Of a DNA stretch of 64,000 nt, positions 52,543 to 61,999 are shown piece by piece. Position numbers and translations under genes: made by a program. How positions within the stretch are numbered: the first letter of the stretch is position 1; each line of letters begins with the position of its first letter. This DNA is from Aphis gossypii (taxonomy: Eukaryota; Arthropoda; Insecta; Hemiptera; Aphididae). The DNA is taken from assembly GCF_020184175.1 (NCBI RefSeq), contig NC_065531.1, positions 75,486,604 to 75,550,603 of the forward strand, read 5' to 3'. The notes beneath the pieces were generated by a model, which was given only the letters and a program-made list of their open reading frames with translations, did no database searches and had not been told where the DNA came from.

Positions 52543-52562
52543 TGTGTGTGTGTGTGTGTGTG
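52543..52562. repeat. TG dinucleotide microsatellite
   Basis: Uninterrupted GT/TG run; it encodes the Cys-Val run in the overlapping frame at 52399-52773, which argues against that frame being a gene. Confidence 0.85.
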
Positions 52563-52979
52563 CATAACGGTGTTAGCCGTAATTCGCAGTATAATTTATA
52601 CGGTGAAATGTGCAGAAACGACGGGCAAACGGCAATGCAAATATTATATATTTTGTAAATCGTCTCAATTCATTGAAAACGATCCAACTTCCTCGTCCAT
52701 CATTGTTCGTAAAAAATGTATTCTTAGTTCGTTTTTATTTTTATTTTTATTTTTTTTTTTAATTCATATTTAATACATTACATCACTGTCATAATTTGAT
52801 CAAACGCTCTCGGTGTATTATAATATTAATGTCTTTTCGTCGTTCGATTTGTCGATGCGTTCGCGGTGATAATATTATTATTAATGACATAACTACGGAA
52901 ACTTAAAACATAAATAATAATAATAATAATATAAAAAAAATTCGCCGATCCGATGAACGAGACAATTTATTATACTTAC

Positions 52980-53002
52980 GAAGCGATGTTCCTACGACGC
53001 AT
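52980..53002 (-). CDS. Possible start exon (seven codons) of the 47 kb gene
   Basis: Within the CpG island the minus strand reads ATG-CGT-CGT-AGG-AAC-ATC-GCT-TC then donor GTAAGTATA, giving MRRRNIA and two bases. That phase fits the acceptor at 47614. A short 5' coding exon at the edge of a CpG island is a common layout. The evidence is one good donor, one ATG and phase; it remains hypothetical. Confidence 0.25.
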
Positions 53003-53543
53003 ATACACCGATAAATGGGATAATATTATTATTATAAAATAATAGGTATACAATATAGATTATATAGACCGTCTTCTGTCACATAAATCGTGTACGGGCG
53101 GAGTCCGTGTCCGTATTATTCACACTCAGCCATCGAAAATTATATGGATATGCGTTGTACACGTCGTCATAATTTTCTAGACGCAAAAACGAAACAAAAC
53201 AATTTAACGGAAAGTATGTATAAGAAGACGTATAATAATGATCACACGAAATTATTGTTATTTTGAACGCGACGACCGTATTGTCGCGTATTCGTTTTTC
53301 AGACTGTATTATTATCACGACCGATACATACAATATTATAGACCGTCGTCAAACAAAACCTATTTATTGAACGACGTCGTTTTTAGGGTACAGAATTTAG
53401 AAAAAAAAACTATCGTTTTCAATTATTTTTCGGTATATATTCAACGAAAGCTCCTACTTCGAACACGACCAATTTTAATTAAGTTCACAATGTGCAGAAG
53501 CATTAACAATATTATTGACCGACAAATTTGAAGTATGAAGTAT

Positions 53544-53584
<41 letters not shown>
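53544..53584. repeat. Compound TA/TG microsatellite
   Basis: Alternating TA followed by a long GT run. Confidence 0.85.
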
Positions 53585-53586
<2 letters not shown>

Positions 53587-54330
53587 CTAGCTACGATATT
53601 CAAATTTTAGTTCGAATGGACTATCAGGCGTTCGACGCAGTAATTGCTATGGATACTGGAATATAATATATACGACATGAGAGGAAGTAGGATATCCCGC
53701 ATTTACAATAATTATGTACTTCACGTAGTATAATATCACATACAATATTGAATTTGAAAATAAAGCTTATCGGAAAACTAATAATTATAATAATATTTAT
53801 TTATAAAATCGAGCGTATGGATAAACCAAATTCATTAATTATTTTATTCCTATTTTGCCGCTTAATATTACATCTAAATAATTATTGTCGTTCGGATATA
53901 CCAACCACGTGAACAAAGGGAAAATACGTGTGGTATACTTTTAACGGATTCAGTTTAAAATATAAATCACGTCATTAGAGAGAGTAATATTTCGAAGTTA
54001 ACTTTAACATTTTTACGAGTCTTTTGTTTTTAATTTACGCACTCGACGGTCGAGACACTGGGATAGTTTTATTCCTTCAAAAAAAAATCACTTCAACAAA
54101 AACATCGTCGCCACCGCTAGTAAAACGTAATGTTCAGTCGACCGTCTTAAAATATATGTGTTTACACATACCTATGACGGTATTCTGTAAAAGTATTTAT
54201 TTATTATTTTTTTTTTTTTCATTATTATTATTGTTGTTATTATTGTTTAAGTATTCATTTATACGTAGGTCGTACATAAGTATGTACGCGTACACATTAC
54301 ATGCATAATATGAGTGACATATTTTAATGA

Positions 54331-57133
54331 CAAAAGGTTAGACGCGACAGAACGTTTAACCGGCCGCTAGTTCCATCCTTTTATCCTATATTTTCTCTCT
54401 CTCTGTGTTACCTACAAACCATTACTGTGTCACTTGTACAATGTTTTCTGTGTTAGATACATGACAAAGTTTTGGATTTTAGTATGTATTCAAACAATCA
54501 TAATATGTATTCATTGCATTAATATAAAATATTTTATAATTTTATTTTGTTTTCAACTATAAAATACATACTTAACGTAAATTTTAAACTTTTAAAATTA
54601 TTAAGACTTAAGAATTAAGCAGTTGATTACCAATACTTCAGTCGATAAATTATCATATACAATAATAAGTTGATATAAACGCATACATAATATTATACTA
54701 AAAAAATTGTTTAAATCTGTGGTCAAAACGAAATTATTGCAAAACAGTATATTGTGTACAAACATGACAAAGTATTGAAAACAAAATATCGGTATAGATA
54801 TGTCTCATCCGAAATGACCTTATCTCTTGCTCAAATTAATTTATCAAATCCTAGTAAAAACATTTATTTAAATATATTATGTTAAAATCCAAGACGTAGT
54901 AATGAAGGAGTGTCGTGTCACACTCACATAAAACATAATGCGATTTTAAGTCTATACTCTATAGGACTATATATATATATATATATATATTATATTATTT
55001 CAGGACGTGACATTAAAACGGTCATGAGTGGCTGTATCCGTCCTAGTGTAGCGTATATTATATTAATATATGCTAAATATTGTAATACCTATTCGACAAC
55101 GATAAGGAAACAAAGACTACATCAATTTCCATTCGTAAATAAATATTCATGAGGTAAAGTAACGTTATTCTTAAACATCCTAAAATAAACTTAGAATAGT
55201 TTTTGGTTTGAAACTTTTATTCAAATTTGTCGTCGTAAAAATTTTCCCGGGATAACGTGCCTCGCATTGTGCAACAACTAATATGCTTCGTTTGAATAAC
55301 TTAAAAACATTACGCGTTAAAATGTCGTCAGTCCATCGCGTGTCTCGGCATATTGCTTTAGTGTTAATGTGTAGAAATTTGTATAAAATAAAATATTTTT
55401 AACGCCGTTAAACGGAAAAAGTTTTGTGGTCTATAGAAAACAGATAAGTACTATATTTATACGACATATTGTAGCACGCGTTCATTGTCGGATTTATCTG
55501 TTATACAATAGTATCGTACGAATTAAATATAATTTAGTGCAATATTATATTATGACGCTGAAAATATTGATTAATGAAATTAACAACACACAATATCATT
55601 ATATTATGTACAAAAAAATATTTGGTGCTCACTTCTGTAATTATATAAATAACGCAATTTACACCAAATTAGCTAGGTATCTATAACATTTTCTCGTAAA
55701 ATATAAAACATATCTGCCTAACAATGGTTTATAAATTATAATTTTTTGATATCACTTCTATTAATGTAACTCAATTGATTTCAACGTGAGTTACGCATTG
55801 TGTAGAAATTCGTAGACTAAGCACTTAATTTTGTTTTAATTAAATTACCATGCATAATATATATTAAACCGTCAAGATATTATATTATGTTTCTAGTAAG
55901 AAATGATAGATATCATATCTGATTTTATATGACATTAGCATGATACTTATACGGAATATCAAAAACATAAATGAATAAAAATTAAATAATAGGTACTGTA
56001 TTTTTGTGTTTTTATTGATATGTAGAAAAAATAATACTATATTATTGCGTAAATGGAACTTATTAGAGAAAACATATAATTTTTATTTTTTTTTTTTGGA
56101 AAATAAAAACGGTCCTCTCATCACAGTAGCCACAGAATGCTTTTAATTAAATTAATTGTGTATCCCTTCATTGCAAAAATAATTGAAATGTACTTTTTTT
56201 AAAAATTTATTTTGTTAATAAAATATTCGGCAGAGACTCGTAAAAAAAACTAAATTATCCAAATGTTCTCTCACATTGTAATTAAATAGTATCAAACAGA
56301 GAAGTCGCTTTGCTGTGTTAGGCGTATAAATGGCACCTAGTCACTGAGTAGGTCACAGTAACGGATATGTAAAATTTAAATTCCGTGTCAAATCATTGTA
56401 TGCGTGGAAAACTATTTTAATCGTGAACAGGGCGCAAAATATATTTCTAAGGATTCAAATTATATGTTTATACAATAATTAGCAAAAAAGTGTATTTTTT
56501 TGCGTAAAAATTACCACTTTACCAAAAGTATATGAACCAGATCCGGTTTCCAACCAAAGACTTTCAAAAAAAAAATTAAAAATTGAAGTATTTTTATTAG
56601 GTACTCCGAAAGGTGGTGACAGATACAAACAAAACAACAACATAATATCATTGTAATTATTATAATCTCGGCACAGAATATGAAATAACATTAGCCATAA
56701 GTGTGTCTGAAATTTAAATAAGATTAAATGGGTCTGCCTGTCACCTTAATGAAGGATACAACCAGCACTCGAGGACTGAAGAAAATGTTTTGATTTTTTT
56801 CACGATGTTTAAAATACATAGGTATCATACGGCTTTAGTACGCACTTACGGTTTTCTCTAAGTAAACACTACACTTATAATATATGAATAGTTAATTTTG
56901 CAGTGTACTCGAGAGCTATAATCGAATTAATTATACTTGATCATCGTCGAAATAAAATCAACAAACCTATTAGTTTATTATCATATGTACCTACGCATAT
57001 GTATTATACGGTACATAGTTAAAAAACGAGACTATTTGTTATTCATAAACTAACTTACTAGTAAACTCATTAAAACTCCACATTGTTTACGAAATACATT
57101 TTATATAATAAGTTAAATTAATAATCGTATAAA
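54331..57133. other. AT-rich DNA with microsatellites
   Basis: An AT run lies at 54969-54990. Frames at 54910-55152 and 55426-55686 are rich in Ile/Tyr and partly microsatellite-coded. A slightly CpG-raised patch lies at 55240-55500. No gene is recognised. Confidence 0.4.
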
Positions 57134-57167
57134 ATGAATTCTAAACATTTGCATTTGCAAGAACAAA
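57134..57167 (+). other. Possible plus-strand start exon
   Basis: ATG opens MNSKHLHLQEQ and, after one further base, meets a consensus donor (ACAAA/GTAAGTAT). No CpG island lies directly upstream and no next exon was identified. Confidence 0.18.
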
Positions 57168-57709
57168 GTAAGTATATTCATATACACAATTAATCATTTT
57201 ATTGTAATGACATTGTACTCCAACGAATTTATCTCCACTCTGTTTAAGAAATATATACTTAATTAAAAGCCTTTTGTATTATAGCACAACAGTGAAATAT
57301 TCAATTGTGGAACTATTATACGAATTATTCATTACAAAAATTGTAATACTCCATTTTTCAAAAAGTTCGTTATCTTCCAAACTGACGTTGAAATTTTCAT
57401 TAAAGAATTCAATTTCAAATCCCATTAAATGTTGTTAATTCAAAACGATTTTTTTCTTTTTTTTAATCAAATAAAACAAAGCGATTGATGCTGCCAAAAA
57501 AAATCATAGGTACCCATTAAACAAAAAAAAAATATTAAAAAGTTTGTAAACATAAAATATTACAATTTTCAATATTTTGATATTAATATCTTAAATTTGA
57601 TCAATGTACTATAACCATATTTTAAATTTCTAATAATAACATTTGATGATGACAAATATATCTACGTTGCTAAAAAAAAAAAAAAAAACCACAATAATTT
57701 ATATTGATT

Positions 57710-57916
57710 TTAGTAGGATGTTATTCGTTTATATCTTGCCGTTGACGTCAACAATATCCAATGATAAATAACTTCACTTCCGCGACCCAAGTCAAAAAGT
57801 TCACGTAAAAAAATAAAATTTCCTACGTCAATATTATTATATGTATTTTTCGCTTTACTAGCAGCTGCAACCTTTACAAAGTCTTCGAGAAACCACACTT
57901 CAACATATTTCAAACA
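57710..57916 (-). CDS. Candidate terminal coding exon or gene fragment, unknown protein
   Basis: The minus-strand frame is open for 81 codons from 57955 to TAA at 57710. It is protein-like: CLKYVEVWFLEDFVKVAAAS, KAKNTYNNIDVGNFIFLREL, FDLGRGSEVIYHWILLTS, TARYKRITSY. An AG at 57918-57917 behind a TTTTCTTTTCTTG tract would start the exon in phase 0. There is no Met in it, so an upstream exon is required. It lies downstream of the leftward transcript signals at 59.0-60.2 kb and could be its last exon; a phase-0 but weak donor (GCGGAA/GTATAC, at about 59288) exists there. The helical pattern loosely recalls a BACK-type domain, but the resemblance is too weak to claim. Confidence 0.35.
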   Translation of the reverse strand, partial: CLKYVEVWFLEDFVKVAAASKAKNTYNNIDVGNFIFLRELFDLGRGSEVIYHWILLTSTARYKRITSY

Positions 57917-57955
57917 CTTTAACGAATACGAATCATCGTATACAAGAAAAGAAAA

Positions 57956-59021
57956 TTAGTTTCTGCAGATTTCATTTACCAAGCCAACCAGCCAAGACTA
58001 TATTATAGTATGAATACTATATACCTGTAGTATGTGAGTGTTTTTTTTCTATATTCTATATAAAATCTATTGATACTTCCGAAAAAAAAGTATACTTTGA
58101 TTCAACGAAACCTCAATCGGGTTTTCCAAAATATTAAACTACTACGTATATTTGAGACTTTTCTACAAAAAAAAAACTTACAAAAAGAAGGACTGACGAA
58201 GAATTTAATTTGTACATTATTTTTTCAAATGAACTGCAACATAATATAATTTTTATTGTTACAGACAAATAGTACTAAGCGCTATTTCGGAAAAACTTTC
58301 AAATCTTAATTTCACAAATTTTATTCTGAACCAACAAGTGTTTTTTTGTAATGATTAATAATCAAAAATTGTTGATACTTATTATATTACTTAGGTATAC
58401 GTTGATTGTGTGTTTTCAAATGTTTTTTTCTTATTAAAATTCAATTTTATAAAATCAAACATAGTTAGACAAAAAGTGTCGATTAAAAATTGTTCATTAA
58501 GTACTACATATTTATTATTATAAGCAAATATTTTTATTTTTTGTAAATGAAAATGAAAATTTACATTTTAATTTTTTTTTTTTTAACCTCGAACGTCGAT
58601 AAAAAATATTATAATGTGCTCTTATTAATTATCTGCATGGCTAATGGCTATTCTCACAAATTATCACTATAATATTATCGTCATTGTTCATTAAGCGTGT
58701 TGTTTAGGCTATTATATAGACCGAATACGAGGGTTTTTGCATCACACCGTCACGAGCTGCGAGTTAATTATTCACAAATGCGCATTTTGACTGGGGATGC
58801 TTAAACAAAAGTTGAAAAAAAACATTTTTGAATTTGCCTATAACTATACTATATAGCCGTGTTAAAATTATTTTCGTAATTTTATTCTCGTTATCAGCTG
58901 TCTACGACTCGAACCATGTATACGTAATTATTATATCGTCGCACGCCCGAGTAATCCATTTGGCCGCAGAACAATCATTTTTACGTAGGTCTTGATGTTT
59001 TCGGCAAGTTCGTCGGAAATG
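57956..59021. other. AT-rich spacer
   Basis: No gene. Composition rises in G/C from about 58.68 kb towards the island at 59 kb. Confidence 0.4.
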
Positions 59022-59362
59022 TCATTTTACTTTATGATGACCCACGTCGCCTGAATGTGTGTGTATGTGTGTGTATATATATATATATACAAACACATTA
59101 CACAGTGACGCGGCCAACAAATTGATTGGAACGGATTTATATACGGACGTTACTATATTATACGTATACGCGTTGGCCGAGAAACAAAACGGTACCGATA
59201 AACTACACAAGGACCGTAGTAATAAAGGCTGTGTCCGGTCTTTGGAGTTTTTGTGTTGCTCGCTACGACTACAACAACAGCGTATACTTCCGCCATGTCC
59301 TGTCGATGATATAATCTCGCGAAACGTCTGAACGCCCGCGGCATGCCGTCCTGCGCCGAAAT

Positions 59363-59405
59363 CTGAAAGGAAAAATAAATAACCGTCGGCCATAGTACGT
59401 AGGTA

Positions 59406-59443
<38 letters not shown>

Positions 59444-59452
59444 TGTACTTAC
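59363..59452 (-). other. Short (90-base) GT-AG intron
   Basis: The donor GTAAGT, an internal AT microsatellite and a pyrimidine tract ending CTTTCAG fit a minimal insect intron well. The length is a multiple of three. Confidence 0.5.
59401..59437. repeat. AT microsatellite inside the short intron
   Basis: About 28 bases of alternating A and T (59409-59437). Similar runs lie at 59073-59090, 59569-59585 and 59720-59736, the last continuing into CA repeats to 59745. Confidence 0.8.
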
Positions 59453-59818
59453 CGTGCCTGTATAAATCATATACGTATACGGTTATATACCTACTCACGA
59501 GCGTACATATTTGCGCAATAACGTAACGCAGCGGGACACGGTTCATTTACTCGTATAGTTGCAGTGTACATATATATATATATATTTAATATTATTGTAC
59601 ATTGTGATGATCGCCGAACATGTTTCTACACTCACGGAAGCCTATTTCGTCGAAATCGTTATTTTACCAGATCGATGAAAATCTGTTTTCGCGCGGCAAA
59701 ACACATATTAGGTACCTACGATATATATATATATACACACACACATACCTACGTAATATCCGATCGAAGCGCGTGTTTTCTATGGGAATACGTAAAGAAG
59801 TATTAAAGTAGTTTTCGA

Positions 59819-59878
59819 ATGAATTCTTTTGCGATCTCGTCCGCCTGCCGCGTCAACTCCAACAATAAGTATTTCGAC
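59819..59878 (+). CDS. Possible plus-strand start exon (20 codons)
   Basis: An ATG opens MNSFAISSACRVNSNNKYFD and the codon GAC is followed at once by donor GTGAGTTC, leaving phase 0. The stretch is GC-raised and protein-like; read without splicing it stops after six more codons. It would be the first coding exon of a rightward gene. No matching phase-0 acceptor with a convincing exon was found in the remaining 4 kb. Confidence 0.25.
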
Positions 59879-60167
59879 GTGAGTTCCTGCGAAATCTGAT
59901 TATATTAAGCTGCAGTTGTAAACAATTTTGCAAACAGATATAACATAAGTTTAAATGAAACAAATATTTGTATGCATGCGGTTTTTACGGTACACCTTTC
60001 TCGTAGATTGCACTCAATTTGCACTTTGTAAAATACTCAAGTCGATTTGGTCGCGACACAATAATTATGCGAAATAATATATTCAATACATTTTAGCAGA
60101 AAACGGTTTTGAAGACCAATTCAAATAATAATACGCCGATATATATAGTGTTATATCTATTACTCAC

Positions 60168-60216
60168 CTCTATAGGTATTCTAACGTAAAACGACAGCGT
60201 CCTTCTCCGTGTTTAA
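60168..60216 (-). other. Probable non-coding 5' exon (49 bases), leftward
   Basis: Minus-strand acceptor TTTAATGCATTTTCAG and donor TAGAG/GTGAGTAAT are both near-consensus. All three frames contain stops, so if it is an exon it is untranslated. It lies upstream of the 59.0-59.5 kb exons in the same direction and would be joined to one of them. Confidence 0.35.
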
Positions 60217-60289
60217 CTGAAAATGCATTAAATTAAATGTAAAATAGATCAAGTTTGATTACATGGTAATACTGTAAATCCAATTATAT

Positions 60290-60313
60290 TATTATGATAT
60301 ATATATCATAATA
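60290..60313. repeat. Perfect 24-base palindrome
   Basis: The arm TATTATGATATA is followed directly by its reverse complement. AT-rich, so possibly just an expanded AT repeat. Confidence 0.7.
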
Positions 60314-61246
60314 TTACAATACGATTCGTGTTTGTCTATTGTAGATGACAAGTTTGTCGTGTCTAAATTTTAATTAACATCTATAATAGTAAGTTAAACA
60401 ATAATTAATTAATATTAATTATGTATTTCCATTAGCATTATAACAAGCGGAAATATTGGTTGTTTTTTTATTTTCACAAAGTTTGACCATTAAAATTTTC
60501 CCCATTAAACTCGCATTGTTAAAAAATCTTAAAATATTTACAAATTTTACAAAAGCCGTATTTAAATCGACGTGCCTAAAACAATAAATTATATTAATCT
60601 ATCTATATCTTTATAATACGTCACAACACAATGAAAAATAACAAAGAACGGTTTACGTATAAAATTTCAGTTAATTCAGTTATTATAGTGAGTATAAACT
60701 ATATAATAGTAGGTTACAGTTTAGCATTTTTTCTCCATTAAAATACGAAATTTAAAATACACACAATTATGTTTTAATAACCAGTGATTTCAATCACCTA
60801 CTTTATGATTATAATAATAAGTAGCTTAATGTTTTTTTTCGATTTTCTATATAGCAGAAAGCTAAAATAATATGCGCATATCATTCAATAACTTCTTTGA
60901 TTTAATTAATTAAATACCTAGCTATATTATAATAGGTATTTGATAGTTTTATTTTAAGTTTTTTTTAAATCAAAATACTAAATTAAATAATGTAAAAAGA
61001 TATTAGAAACATATTACTGTCACTATTACAGTTATAATAGTGTTATAATATTACGTCTAGACAATATGGATTTTATACAAAAAGTTCATTTCACGCTATA
61101 CATTTCAAAACGCCTAACTATAGATATTATGCATAGCATTGTACTTTCATCCTTATAAAAAATGTATTAATGTAATATTATACTTGTATAATATTACTTT
61201 AAGACCTATGAATAATTTATAAATTGAGCATTAAGTCCAAGGAAAA
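60314..61246. other. AT-rich non-coding DNA
   Basis: No gene-like content recognised. Confidence 0.5.
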
Positions 61247-61384
61247 ATGACATTAGAAGTAAAAAATGAAAAGAGAAACAAAGACAATGATCCCGGTTAC
61301 GACGACGTAAAGACGAGATGCATAAAGATAATAATTAATAGTAAATTATATTACATCAACCGCGCCCTGAGGAATAGTTATTAG
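61247..61384 (+). CDS. Small ORF, 45 codons, charged peptide
   Basis: ATG (preceded by GGAAAA) opens MTLEVKNEKRNKDNDPGYDD, then VKTRCIKIIINSKLYYINRA, LRNSY and TAG. The acidic/basic content and the GC-raised core (61288-61313) are protein-like, and DPGYDD resembles a soluble-tail motif. A donor-like GAC/GTAAAG lies after GYDD, so it may instead be a start exon. It could equally be chance. Confidence 0.2.
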   Translation: MTLEVKNEKRNKDNDPGYDDVKTRCIKIIINSKLYYINRALRNSY

Positions 61385-61803
61385 TTATTACCACCACCTG
61401 TATACGAATATTGAGTTCCAATATCAAACAATATTACTCGTATTTCCATTAAAGTATAATAACCGTTTTTAGACTTGACATTTGAAATTTAAATTATTAC
61501 CCTCTAGCTATATTATGTAGTGAGGAGTCGAGTACAAGGATGTGAAGTAGCTGTAATCACAACCGTATGAAACTAACGGAGACGCGTTGAGTTATACCAA
61601 TAATGCAATAATTACATAATGTGAACCCAATTTGACAAGCGATGTAAGTAGATTTAAAGGATTCGTCTACCATGCTTTTGAATAGATTTTCGTGTTTCGA
61701 TCTCAACGACGTTAAGATATTATATTATTAGGTATCAATACTCTATGCGCGATGTAAAGGAATAAAAATCGTGTAAATTGTATTATCCTTTTACACGTCA
61801 AGG

Positions 61804-61881
61804 TTACAATAATGCGCTTTGCGCACCGAATTTCAATGCGTTATTATAAACAGGATGTTCGATATGTTTGGAAACGGTCAT
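61804..61881 (-). other. Very short minus-strand frame (25 codons)
   Basis: MTVSKHIEHPVYNNALKFGA then QSALL and stop, in a locally CpG-containing stretch. The adjoining word ACAGGATGTTCG resembles repeat ends. It is probably part of an old repeat. Confidence 0.12.
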
Positions 61882-61999
61882 TAGACCAATTTAAACTAAT
61901 AAACGATTATTAGATATAATTAATAAGGTTATTAAATATTTTAAATTATAAAATAAGGTAAAGTAGCGGTGATATCTCTTATTTTTCGGTTTAGTTATT

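Larger units (their letters stand above)
52270..54330. promoter_or_regulatory. CpG-raised island, probable promoter region
   Basis: A long stretch with raised G/C and frequent CpG. Overlapping frames on both strands (52305-52773, 53079-53531, 54024-54308) mostly begin at TTG or GTG, contain Tyr/Asn/Arg-rich or microsatellite-coded runs, and are taken as composition effects. Only 53238-53531 (plus, 97 codons) starts with ATG, and it has no recognisable domain. A minus-strand TATATAA box near 53066 lies about 65 bases before the ATG/donor exon at 52980-53002, which would suit leftward transcription. Confidence 0.4.
59022..59546 (-). ncRNA. Two-exon leftward transcript segment, probably non-coding or 5' UTR
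   Basis: A convincing short intron splits this stretch: donor GGCACG/GTAAGTAC at 59452 and acceptor TATTTTTCCTTTCAG ending at 59363. The ATG frame from 59546 is open across both exons (about 144 residues after splicing: MNRVPLRYVIAQICTLVSRY at the start), because the 90-base intron keeps frame. However, the end is encoded by an AT/GT microsatellite (YIYIYTHIHTHS) and the middle has Cys and Ser runs with no domain. An alternative ATG at 59344 begins MPRAFRRFARLYHRQDMAE. I favour 5' UTR or non-coding RNA; the coding alternative is open. Confidence 0.3.
58900..59950. promoter_or_regulatory. CpG-raised island between divergent signals
   Basis: G/C and CpG content are raised throughout, broken by AT microsatellites. 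Minus-strand splice signals lie at 59.36-59.45 and 60.17-60.22 kb, and a plus-strand ATG plus donor at 59819-59880. This is the layout of a bidirectional or multi-start promoter, but no start site can be fixed from sequence alone. Confidence 0.4.

Noticed and set aside
52399..52773. 124-codon plus-strand frame
   Set aside because: Starts at TTG, contains a GT microsatellite coding Cys-Val repeats and a terminal Phe/Leu run from T tracts.
59059..59331. Plus-strand frames overlapping the 59 kb leftward exons
   Set aside because: Microsatellite-coded starts (MCMCVYIYIYT) and no plus-strand splice signals; the minus-strand intron fits better.
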